The translations under genes were made by a program, and so were the position numbers. The notes under the pieces were generated by a model. The model had not been told where the DNA came from, made no database searches, and worked only from the letters and a program-made list of their open reading frames with translations. Shown here in pieces: positions 56,691 through 64,000 of a DNA stretch of 64,000 nucleotides. Source of the stretch: Pseudoduganella danionis (lineage in GTDB: Bacteria; Pseudomonadota; Gammaproteobacteria; Burkholderiales; Burkholderiaceae_D); the NCBI RefSeq assembly GCF_009720775.1, contig NZ_WNKW01000001.1, positions 1 through 64,000 on the forward strand, written 5' to 3'. The first letter of the stretch is position 1. Each line of letters begins with the position of its first letter.

Positions 56691-58838
56691 ATGCATCAAC
56701 CTGACCAAGATATACGCAATCGACTGCTGATCGCGCGTCTGCCGGCGATGCCGCAGATACTGATCAAGCTGATCGAGCACTTGCAGGCGGATGATGCGGG
56801 CATGCCAGAACTAGCCGCCCTGATCGCCAAAGATGCGGCGATGACCAGCAAAATCCTCACTGTCGCCAACAGTTCGGCCTACCACCGCGGCAACCGCGCC
56901 GTGGGGCTGGAGCAATCACTGGTGGCGCTGGGCACGGACATGATCAAGACGCTGGTGATCAGCGAATCCGTATTCCAGACATTTAACAGTTTCCCCCATT
57001 CGGGCAGCACCGACCTGCGCGGCTTCTGGAAAGGTTCCCTGACCACGGCCGTGATCGCGCGCGAAATCGCCAAGCAGATGGAATACCCGCATGTGGAGGA
57101 AGCCTATCTGGCCGGCCTGCTGCACAACGTGGGCCGCCTCGCATTGCTGGCTACGGCGCCGAAAGAATACGCCTACAACTTCATGGCGCGCGACGATGAA
57201 GCGCTGTGTGCCGTCGAGCAGCGCACGCTGCAGATTACTCACTCGGAAGCCGGGGCCTGGCTGATCGAACGCTGGCATCTGGATTCCTTCCTGGCCGATA
57301 GCGTGCTGTATCACCACGAGCCGCTGTCGCGTCTCGAATCAGCCCATCCTCTGATTCGCGCCGTGCGGCTGGCGCATCTGCTGTGCTTCCACCGCGATGA
57401 AGACCCGGCCATCGAAGACGCCGCCCGGCTGTGCGGCCTCGATGGCGAAGTGCTCGAGCATATCAGCCTGAGCGCTGCCCGTCAGGTAGAAAAAGCGGCC
57501 ACCTATCTGGGCATCGATCTGGCTGGCGCCGACGATATTCCTACCCCGGCTGCGTATGCGCCGCCGGTGGTCGATCCGGTGCAGCAGCGCCTGTCCGAAG
57601 AAGTGCGCAATATGGTGCTGGTATCGGAAATGGGCCAGACCTTCGCACGCCAGCAGGGCGAAGCGGGGCTGCTGGAATCGATCGCCCGTTCCGCGCGCAT
57701 CCTGTTCGATTTCGAAAATGCCGTTGTGCTGCTGGCCGATCCTACCGGCCATGCGCTGCATGGCGTGGCGACAGGCGAACAGCAGCAGCGTCTGGCCGAA
57801 TTCAGCATCCCGCTGAACAAGGGCGGCATCGTGGCCGAAGCGGCGCTGAATGCGAAACTGACTTATGTGAGCCGGCAGTCGCCTGAACTGAATGTGGCGG
57901 AAGAGCAGTTATTCCGCATGCTCGGCAGCGAGGGCATGGTGTGCCTGCCGCTGGTGACCAACCATAATTGTCTGGCCCTGCTGATAGGCGGTGCGCCGAA
58001 TTGGCAGATGGCCGGCTACAGCAAGCGCGAACGCTTCTTGCAGTCGTTCGGCACGCAGGCTGCCGTGGCGCTGGAAACCGCCATCAGCGAGCGTGGCTAC
58101 GCCAAGCGCCAGATCGCCCACGTGGCCGAAGAATACCGTGAAGCGTCGCGCCGCGTGGTGCATGAAGTGAATAACCCGCTGTCCATCATCAAGAACTATC
58201 TGTCGGTGCTGGACGGTAAGCTGGCCAAGCGCGAGCCGGTGGTGGGCGAGATGTCCATCCTGAATGAAGAGATCGACCGGGTCGGCCAATTGATCAATGG
58301 TCTGGCCGACCTGCAGCCTAGCGAAGCGGTGCGCGTGACGGATGTGGGGCGCGTGGTGGAAGATGTGCTGCGCCTGTTCCGCGCGACTGATTTTGTGCCG
58401 GCCTCGGTACAGATCGTGGTGCGCATGCAGGAAGAGCCGGCCGAGATCGACGGCGATGCCGACATGCTCAAACAGATTCTCGTCAACCTGATCAAGAACG
58501 CCATCGAGGCGCTGGCCGGTGGCGGCAAAATCGAAATATCCAACCGCGGCCACGTGAACCGCGAGCGCAAGCTGTATCTGGAACTGGTGGTGAGCGATAC
58601 CGGCCCCGGTCTGTCGACCGAAGTGCTGGCCAATCTGTTCTCGCCGGTCCGTAGCGGCAAAGACGGTGCCCACCATGGTCTGGGCCTGTCGATAGTGCAT
58701 AGTCTGGTGAAGAAGATGCAGGGCATGATTACCTGCCGCTCCGGGAAATCCGGTACTACTTTTGAAATTCTGCTGCCCGCCCGTGGCAGTACCAGCCAAG
58801 TCGCCGGCGTGAATGCGCGGGCGATGGATTCCGTGTAA
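56691..58838 (+). CDS. HDOD-GAF-histidine kinase
   Basis: A 715-residue multidomain signalling protein with no signal peptide. Residues about 10-250 form an HDOD domain (LPAMPQILIKLIEHLQ, LLHNVGRLALLA); about 305-465 form a GAF-like sensor; about 480-550 form the HisKA helix with phosphorylatable His491 in VVHEVNNPLSIIKNYL; about 570-705 form the HATPase (NLIKNAIEAL, VVSDTGPGLS, GLGLSIVHSL). The next gene, 4 bp later, encodes a receiver protein and is its obvious partner. The HDOD domain usually lacks the HD catalytic pair and acts as a scaffold. Confidence 0.93.
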   Translation: MHQPDQDIRNRLLIARLPAMPQILIKLIEHLQADDAGMPELAALIAKDAAMTSKILTVANSSAYHRGNRAVGLEQSLVALGTDMIKTLVISESVFQTFNSFPHSGSTDLRGFWKGSLTTAVIAREIAKQMEYPHVEEAYLAGLLHNVGRLALLATAPKEYAYNFMARDDEALCAVEQRTLQITHSEAGAWLIERWHLDSFLADSVLYHHEPLSRLESAHPLIRAVRLAHLLCFHRDEDPAIEDAARLCGLDGEVLEHISLSAARQVEKAATYLGIDLAGADDIPTPAAYAPPVVDPVQQRLSEEVRNMVLVSEMGQTFARQQGEAGLLESIARSARILFDFENAVVLLADPTGHALHGVATGEQQQRLAEFSIPLNKGGIVAEAALNAKLTYVSRQSPELNVAEEQLFRMLGSEGMVCLPLVTNHNCLALLIGGAPNWQMAGYSKRERFLQSFGTQAAVALETAISERGYAKRQIAHVAEEYREASRRVVHEVNNPLSIIKNYLSVLDGKLAKREPVVGEMSILNEEIDRVGQLINGLADLQPSEAVRVTDVGRVVEDVLRLFRATDFVPASVQIVVRMQEEPAEIDGDADMLKQILVNLIKNAIEALAGGGKIEISNRGHVNRERKLYLELVVSDTGPGLSTEVLANLFSPVRSGKDGAHHGLGLSIVHSLVKKMQGMITCRSGKSGTTFEILLPARGSTSQVAGVNARAMDSV

Positions 58839-58842
58839 GGTC

Positions 58843-61107
58843 ATGATGAACATCAGCCCCGCCAGTCTGAATGCGGTGACTCCGGCCAATGTCACCGTCG
58901 CTAAAGATTATTGCCCGCGCCTGTTGCTGGTCGATGACGAGCCACGTTTGCTGTCGTCACTGTACGAGTTGCTGCGTGACCGCGATTACGAGCTGATTAC
59001 CGCCACCAATGGCGCGGAGGCGCTGGCCCAGCTGACCCGCGTGAAATTCGATCTGATCCTGCTCGATCTGCGTCTGCCCGATATGAGCGGCCACGAGATC
59101 ATGGACTTCATCAACACCCGCGGCATCGAGGGCGACATCATCGTCATGAGTGGCGATGTGGGCATCGAAGCGGCCATCGGCGCCCTCAAGCGCGGCGCCT
59201 ACGATTATCTGCGCAAGCCGTATAGCCGCGAAGAGCTGCTCAAGACGGTGGAAAACGCGCTGCAGAAGCGCCGTCTGGCCAATGACAATTCGCGCATCAC
59301 CTCGCAGCTGGAAAACTCGGAGCGCATGTACCGTTCGCTGGTGGACAGTTCGCCCGACATCATCTATACCCTCAACCACGAAGGCAAGATCACCTTCGTC
59401 AATGACCGCGTGCAGCAGCTGCTGGGCTTTAGCCGCGAAGAGCTGATCGGCAAGCACTACTCGGTGCTGGTGCACGAAGAAGATCTGGAGCGGGCCCGCT
59501 ATGCCTTCAATGACCGCCGTGGCGAGGAGCGCGCTTCGCGCAACGTCGAGCTGCGTCTGAAGTCCAATCTTGGTAGCGGTATCGAACGTACTTTCAGTAA
59601 TACGCTGATGACGATTTCGCTCAATGCCATCGGCATGCATGTGCCGGAGCAGGAAGTGAAGCAGGAAGTGTTCGGCACCTATGGCGTGGCGCGCGATATC
59701 ACCGACCGTAAACGTGCCGAGGAAGTGATTTCCTATCAGGCCTACCACGACATTCTGACCGATCTGCCGAACCGCATGCTGTTCAAGGACAGGCTGGGTC
59801 TGGCCGTGATCCAGGCCAAGCGCAAGCTGACCGAACTGGCGGTGATGTTCGTTGATCTGGACCGCTTTAAACTGGTCAACGATACGCTGGGCCACGTCAA
59901 GGGCGACGAATTGCTGCAGCAGGTAGCCCAGCGCCTGAAAGACTGTCTGCGCCGCGGCGATACGCTGGCACGGCAGGGCGGCGATGAATTCACCATCGTG
60001 CTGCCGGAACTGCGCGACCGTCAGGATGCCAAGGCGATTGCCGACAAATTCCTCGAAAGCCTGCACCGTCCGTTCGACCTCGATGGCCATGAAGTGCATA
60101 TCTCGGCCTCGATCGGTATCGCCATCTATCCCGGCGACGGCGAGACCATCGACGAACTGCTGCGCCATGCCGACATCGCCATGTATCAGGTCAAGGCGCT
60201 GGGCAAGAACGGCCACAGCTTCTATCACAACTCCATGCTCGATGTGTCGCACCAGAAGATCGCACTGGAGCAGAGCCTGCGCAAGGCGCTCGAGCTGAAC
60301 GAACTGGAAATGTACTACCAGCCGCAGATCGATATGGCCACTGGCCGGATCATCGGTGCGGAAGGGCTGATGCGCTGGAACCATCCGCAGCGCGGCCTGC
60401 TGTCGGCCGGCGAGTTCCTGCCGTTCGCGGAAGAGAACGGCCTGATGCTGCCGATTTCGGACTGGATGCTGGGGGCGCTGTGCCGCGATATGCTGCTGTG
60501 GAACGCGGCTGGCGGCGACAATATCCGCCTGTCGCTCAACCTGTCGCCGCAATATCTGGACCGGGGCGACTTCTTCGAGAAAATGCGCGGCGCGCTGACC
60601 CGCTATGGCATTTCGCCAGCCCAGATCGAAGTCGAGATTACCGAGAATATCTGCATCCGCAATCCGCAGTACGCCATCGAACAGCTTAACAAGCTATGCC
60701 AGCTGGGTGTGTCCGTGGCCATCGACGATTTCGGCACCGGCTATTCCTCGCTGTCGTATCTGCACCGCTTCCCTATCCACACCATCAAGATCGACCAGTC
60801 CTTCGTCAAGGAGATCCACGACGAGAACGGCCACTATCCGGTGATTCTGGCGATCATCTCGATCGCCCGCGGGCTGGGCCTGCATCTGGTGGCGGAAGGG
60901 GTGGAAACGGACGTGCAGGCGCGCTATCTGCAGGCCAATGGCTGCACCACCATGCAGGGCTATCTGTACCACCGTCCGCTGTCGCTGGCCACTTTTATCG
61001 ATGTGCTCAATGAGCAGAACCGTCGCAACGCACAGGCAGGTGCGCATGGTTTGCATGCAGTTCCGTCGGCGAATGCAGCGCCGCCGATGATAGCTATTCA
61101 GGCCTGA
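58843..61107 (+). CDS. REC-PAS-GGDEF-EAL response regulator (c-di-GMP turnover)
   Basis: A roughly 754-residue cytosolic protein. The receiver (about residues 25-140) has LLLVDDEPR and phosphoacceptor Asp75 in LILLDLRLPD; a PAS domain follows (about 160-290, SLVDSSPDIIYTLNHEG); then GGDEF (GGDEF at 379-383, VDLDRFKLVND) and EAL (about 480-740). The EAL motif reads EGL (507-509); the other catalytic signatures EITEN, DDFGTGYSSL, KIDQSFV and AEGVET are kept. It could make and degrade c-di-GMP under control of the upstream kinase. Start codon is ATG 58843 or 58846. Confidence 0.94.
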   Translation: MMNISPASLNAVTPANVTVAKDYCPRLLLVDDEPRLLSSLYELLRDRDYELITATNGAEALAQLTRVKFDLILLDLRLPDMSGHEIMDFINTRGIEGDIIVMSGDVGIEAAIGALKRGAYDYLRKPYSREELLKTVENALQKRRLANDNSRITSQLENSERMYRSLVDSSPDIIYTLNHEGKITFVNDRVQQLLGFSREELIGKHYSVLVHEEDLERARYAFNDRRGEERASRNVELRLKSNLGSGIERTFSNTLMTISLNAIGMHVPEQEVKQEVFGTYGVARDITDRKRAEEVISYQAYHDILTDLPNRMLFKDRLGLAVIQAKRKLTELAVMFVDLDRFKLVNDTLGHVKGDELLQQVAQRLKDCLRRGDTLARQGGDEFTIVLPELRDRQDAKAIADKFLESLHRPFDLDGHEVHISASIGIAIYPGDGETIDELLRHADIAMYQVKALGKNGHSFYHNSMLDVSHQKIALEQSLRKALELNELEMYYQPQIDMATGRIIGAEGLMRWNHPQRGLLSAGEFLPFAEENGLMLPISDWMLGALCRDMLLWNAAGGDNIRLSLNLSPQYLDRGDFFEKMRGALTRYGISPAQIEVEITENICIRNPQYAIEQLNKLCQLGVSVAIDDFGTGYSSLSYLHRFPIHTIKIDQSFVKEIHDENGHYPVILAIISIARGLGLHLVAEGVETDVQARYLQANGCTTMQGYLYHRPLSLATFIDVLNEQNRRNAQAGAHGLHAVPSANAAPPMIAIQA

Positions 61108-61120
61108 GCCATATGATGAC

Positions 61121-62716
61121 ATGACCAAATATAGTCCCAACGAAGCCGACGCGAAAAACGGCAGTACCTACACAGCCGAATTCCTGCGCGTCAAAGGACT
61201 GGCCGAACGCGGTGTCGCCAATGCCCAGCATAGTCTGGGCTTTATGTATTTTAACGGGCAGGGCGTGGTGCAGAGCTACGAGCTGGCCGTAGTGTGGTAC
61301 CGCCAGGCCGCGCAGGCCGGGCTGGAACATGCGCAGTACAACCTCGGCGTGATGTACCAGAAGGGCCAGGGCGTGGCGCAGAGCTTCGAGGAAGCTGCGG
61401 CGTGGTACCGCAAGGCGGCCGAGCAGGGTTATGCTGCGGCCCAGTACAACCTCGGCTGGCTGTATGCCAAAGGTCAGGGCGTGCAGGCTGATACCCAGCA
61501 GGCCATGTACTGGTTCAGCAAGGCGGCCGAACAGGGCGACGCCGGTGCGCAGAACAATCTGGGCATGATGTACGACACCGGCAAAGGGGTGCCGCAGGAC
61601 TTCCGTCAGGCCATCGCCTGGTATCGCAAGGCGGCCGAGCAAGGCTATGCACGGGCCCAGTTCAATCTGGGCCTGCGTTACGACCATGGTCAGGGTGTGC
61701 CGCAGGATGTGGGGCAGGCCATGTCGTGGTACCGCAAGGCGGCCGATCAGGGTTATGCGCCGGCCCAGTTCAATCTGGCGCTGCGCTTCGACAAGGGCGA
61801 TGGCGTGGCGCAGGATAGCCAGAAAGCCATCCTGTGGTATCGCCGTGCGGCCGATCAGGATCATGCCAGCTCGCAGTTCAATCTGGGCCTGATCTACGAT
61901 AACGGTCAGGGTGTGCCGCGCGATGAACAGAAGGCGCTGGACTGGTACCGCAAGGCCGCTGGTCTGGGGCATGCCGGTGCGCAGAATAATCTGGGCCTGC
62001 GTTACGAGCATGGACAGGGCGTGGCGCAGGATTTTGCGCAGGCGCAGCAGTGGTATCTGAAGGCGGCCGAGCAGGGCTTCCCGGGCGCCCAGTACCAGCT
62101 CGGTAATCTGTATGACGCCGGCCATGGCGTGCCGCAGGATCAGCAGGAAGCCGTGTTCTGGTACCGCAAGGCGGCCGATCAGGGCCATCTGCGCGCCCAG
62201 TTCGATCTGGGCCTGCGCTACGAAACGGGCGGCGGCGTACCGCGCGACGAGAAGAAAGCGCTGCACTGGTACCGCCGAGCGGCCGAGCAGGATTATGTGG
62301 CAGCCCAGTATGCGCTGGCGCTGCTGTACGATAAGGATGATGGCCCCGAGCCTAACTGCGTGCAGGCCAATGCCTGGTATGCCAAGGCGGCCGAGCAGGG
62401 CCACGTACAAGCCCAGTTCACGCTGGGGCTGCGTTTCGATAACGGCCTTGGTACGGTGCAGGATTATGCGCTGGCCTATCACTGGTATTTGAAGGCGGCA
62501 GCCCAGGGCCACGTGCGCGCGCAGTTCAATCTGGGGCTGATGTTTATGTGCGGGCAGGGCGTGCCGGCGGATGGTGCGCAGGCCTGGCTGTGGCTGGCTT
62601 TGGCCGAACGCAACGGTTTCAGTTCCGCTAGCCGCTATCTGAAAACTGTGGCCGCGACGCTCGATAGCAGCCAGTTGGCACTGGCGCGCGAACGGCTGGA
62701 ATTGCTGCCGAATTAA
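61121..62716 (+). CDS. Sel1-repeat (SLR) protein with 13 tandem repeats
   Basis: A 531-residue protein made almost entirely of 36-residue Sel1-like repeats (pattern AQFNLGLxYxxGQGVxQDxxxAxxWYRKAAEQG). I count 13, from about residue 23 to 490. The C-terminal 40 residues form a helical cap. No signal peptide is seen. Sel1 repeats are protein-protein interaction scaffolds. It starts 13 bp after the c-di-GMP gene, so it belongs to this signalling operon and may be an adaptor. Adjacent repeats are also similar at DNA level. Confidence 0.93.
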   Translation: MTKYSPNEADAKNGSTYTAEFLRVKGLAERGVANAQHSLGFMYFNGQGVVQSYELAVVWYRQAAQAGLEHAQYNLGVMYQKGQGVAQSFEEAAAWYRKAAEQGYAAAQYNLGWLYAKGQGVQADTQQAMYWFSKAAEQGDAGAQNNLGMMYDTGKGVPQDFRQAIAWYRKAAEQGYARAQFNLGLRYDHGQGVPQDVGQAMSWYRKAADQGYAPAQFNLALRFDKGDGVAQDSQKAILWYRRAADQDHASSQFNLGLIYDNGQGVPRDEQKALDWYRKAAGLGHAGAQNNLGLRYEHGQGVAQDFAQAQQWYLKAAEQGFPGAQYQLGNLYDAGHGVPQDQQEAVFWYRKAADQGHLRAQFDLGLRYETGGGVPRDEKKALHWYRRAAEQDYVAAQYALALLYDKDDGPEPNCVQANAWYAKAAEQGHVQAQFTLGLRFDNGLGTVQDYALAYHWYLKAAAQGHVRAQFNLGLMFMCGQGVPADGAQAWLWLALAERNGFSSASRYLKTVAATLDSSQLALARERLELLPN

Positions 62717-62720
62717 ATTG

Positions 62721-62738
62721 TAACATTCATAGATGTTA
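62721..62738. repeat. Small inverted repeat after the Sel1 gene
   Basis: TAACAT (62721-62726) and ATGTTA (62733-62738) flank TCATAG in an A/T-rich 71-bp gap. It could be a weak terminator or an operator in front of the small lipoprotein gene. Confidence 0.35.
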
Positions 62739-62787
62739 ACATTTACTTCTTGATATTATTCAAAGCTTAATATCTCAAGGAGTTGCT

Positions 62788-62964
62788 ATGAAATCGTTAC
62801 TGGGCACCGCACTGGCACTGGCAGTTCTGTCTCTGACTGGCTGCGCCTCCATGGAAGGTTCCACCGACACCGCAGCGAGTGCGCGTGAAAAACCGCAATA
62901 CGATGAGCCGATGACGGGCAGCCGCCTGCCGACTCGCCGTAGCAGCGCCAGCGGCACGAACTAA
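62788..62964 (+). CDS. Small predicted lipoprotein (58 aa)
   Basis: A 58-residue protein. The N-terminal signal ends in lipobox SLTGC (Cys19), followed by a short, basic and Ser-rich tail (PTRRSSASGTN). AAGGAG lies 6 bases before the ATG. Small entericidin-like or DUF-type lipoproteins of this size are common in Burkholderiales; no function can be assigned. It stands alone between the Sel1 gene and the flagellin gene. Confidence 0.78.
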   Translation: MKSLLGTALALAVLSLTGCASMEGSTDTAASAREKPQYDEPMTGSRLPTRRSSASGTN

Positions 62965-63018
62965 GTTCTGCAGCACTTTTCCTCCAGCAGTTATTCCCTG
63001 CTGTTTCTACCGGCGCGC

Positions 63019-63045
63019 TCAAGTCGCGCCGGATTTTGCCGTTAT
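63019..63045 (+). promoter_or_regulatory. Sigma-28 (FliA) promoter of the flagellin gene
   Basis: TCAAGTCG (63019-63026), an 11-bp spacer, and GCCGTTAT (63038-63045) match the FliA consensus TAAAGTTT-N11-GCCGATAA in both boxes and spacing. It lies 47 bp before the flagellin ATG, as expected for a late flagellar gene. Confidence 0.85.
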
Positions 63046-63091
63046 AGTAAGCGACTGCCACGAATCCGTGGTGGCGTGAAACCGAAACGGC

Positions 63092-64000
63092 ATGCAGCTT
63101 AACACCAACCTCTCCGCACTGAATGCGCAACGTAGCCTGAATGCTGCGGGTGAGGATATGCTCGTGCGTTTCCAGAAGTTGGCCAGCGGCCAGCGCATCA
63201 ACTCGGCGCGCGACGATGCCGCAGGACAGGCCATAGGCGAGCGCATGACGTCAGGCGTGAATGGCCTGCGCCGCGCGCGCCAGAATATCAACGACGGTAT
63301 CTCGCTGCTGCAGGTCGCCGATGGTGCAGCCGGACAGCTACTCAACAATTTTCAGCGCATGCGCGAGCTGGCGGTGCAGGCGGCCAATGACATCAATTCG
63401 ACTGTCGATAGGCAGGCCATCCAGACCGAGGTGAATGCGCTGGCGGTCTCCAACCGTGACATTGTCGACGGCGCGCGCTACAACAATACGGCTTTGCTGG
63501 ACGGGACGTTTTCTACCCAACTGCAGATAGGTTCGGAAGCGGATCAGACTTTGCTGGTGGCGATCAGTGCCGCACTGGTCAAGGATGGTTACAACCGCAG
63601 CATGATCGATATGGCGCAGCAGCAGGCCTCGGCCGTCGGTACGACCGTGGTGGGCGCGCTGCGTTATGGCGATCTGGTGATCAATAACTCGGTAGTGCAG
63701 GCCTCGGTGGCGGACGCTCTGCCAGGGCAGAGCGCCGATAGTGCGTATGCCGTTGCCGCGGCGATCAACCGGTCCAATGTTACCAATGTGTCGGCCACGG
63801 CGACGGCCAGCTCCAGCGGCACGGTGGGCAGTAGTGGCGCCCTGGGCGACGGCGACCTGATCATCAACGGTGTCAGCATAGGCGCGATCAGCGGTAATAC
63901 TGCAGCAGCGCGCGCGGCCAATGCGGCTGGTGCGATCAGTGCTGCGGCAGGCAGTAGCGGCGTGAGCGCCAGCGCGGTTGGCGATACCTTGACCCTGACG
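63092..64000 (+). CDS. Flagellin (5' part; runs off the window)
   Basis: The first 303 codons of a flagellin. The N-terminal D0/D1 domain is typical: LNTNLSALNAQRSL, LASGQRINSARDDAAGQAI and GISLLQVADGAAGQL (residues 1-80), then MRELAVQAANDINS. From about residue 180 it enters a variable region with two Flagellin_IN-like segments (GDLVINNSVVQASV and GDLIINGVSIGAIS), suggesting a larger-than-average flagellin. The C-terminal D0 domain lies outside the window. Transcribed from a sigma-28 promoter. The gene symbol (fliC or paralogue) cannot be fixed. Confidence 0.95.
   Translation, partial: MQLNTNLSALNAQRSLNAAGEDMLVRFQKLASGQRINSARDDAAGQAIGERMTSGVNGLRRARQNINDGISLLQVADGAAGQLLNNFQRMRELAVQAANDINSTVDRQAIQTEVNALAVSNRDIVDGARYNNTALLDGTFSTQLQIGSEADQTLLVAISAALVKDGYNRSMIDMAQQQASAVGTTVVGALRYGDLVINNSVVQASVADALPGQSADSAYAVAAAINRSNVTNVSATATASSSGTVGSSGALGDGDLIINGVSIGAISGNTAAARAANAAGAISAAAGSSGVSASAVGDTLTLT

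Noticed and set aside
61230..62600. Regular DNA repeats of about 108 bp suggestive of a CRISPR or satellite
   Set aside because: They are the codons of 13 Sel1 repeats of 36 residues, with diverged copies and an intact reading frame.

Overview
The window reads as chromosomal DNA of a high-GC betaproteobacterium of the order Burkholderiales, most likely the Oxalobacteraceae (Massilia / Duganella / Janthinobacterium group). This is an inference from codon bias, from classical operons in betaproteobacterial order (lptD-surA-pdxA-rsmA; leuS-lptE-holA; fur divergent from bamE; amgK-murU-pepP-ubiH), and from a sigma-28 promoter in front of a polar-type flagellin. About 62 protein genes were found, mostly intact. 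No rRNA, tRNA or CRISPR array was seen.

Layout. 1-3.4 kb: purB, a GST and a LacI-type regulator. 3.4-10.1 kb: a sucrose uptake and breakdown locus (TonB-dependent receptor, GH13 amylosucrase/sucrose hydrolase, fructokinase, MFS sugar importer) with two near-identical palindromic operators before the receptor. 10.1-14.4 kb: an iron locus in which bfd-tonB-bfr run leftward and feoA-feoB plus a Cys-rich membrane peptide run rightward from a shared Fur-box region. 14.4-22.1 kb: GST, a 5'-3' exonuclease, an atypical receiver protein, mnmA and a Nudix gene, the pntAA-pntAB-pntB transhydrogenase operon and a RibD-type reductase.

22.2-26.3 kb is the accessory part. It starts with a small protein with a ribbon-helix-helix-like N-terminus, whose gene begins inside a 174-bp dyad-symmetric repeat array. 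Next come a degraded duplicate of the ubiH/acetyltransferase junction, a MITE-like inverted-repeat element sitting exactly on the edge of that duplicate, and four A/T-richer genes of unknown role (membrane, PH/YcxB-like and LprI-like proteins). The segment lies between two direct copies of about 265 bp.

26.3-31.3 kb: acetyltransferase, ubiquinone hydroxylase, pepP, murU and amgK (leftward). 31.3-37.1 kb: LPS and outer-membrane assembly, vitamin B6 and rRNA methylation genes. 37.1-40.3 kb: two paralogous lipoproteins and a lipoprotein metallophosphatase. 40.4-47.9 kb: HAD hydrolase, hrcA, fur, bamE, dapB, exbB, exbD, an orphan barstar homologue, map, a VOC protein and an AraC regulator. 48-56.6 kb: leuS, lptE, holA, proA, hemJ-like, an RNA methyltransferase and a Bcr/CflA exporter. 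56.7-62.7 kb: a three-gene signalling operon (HDOD-GAF-histidine kinase; REC-PAS-GGDEF-EAL; 13-repeat Sel1 protein). The right edge holds a 58-residue lipoprotein and the first 303 codons of a flagellin.

The best candidates for something undescribed are the dyad array with its adjacent small regulator-like gene, the rearranged 22.9-23.4 kb junction, and the HDOD-kinase / c-di-GMP / Sel1 operon. Smaller oddities are a receiver domain without its phosphoacceptor Asp, a SurA with a lipobox, and a bacterioferritin with Thr at a ferroxidase ligand position.
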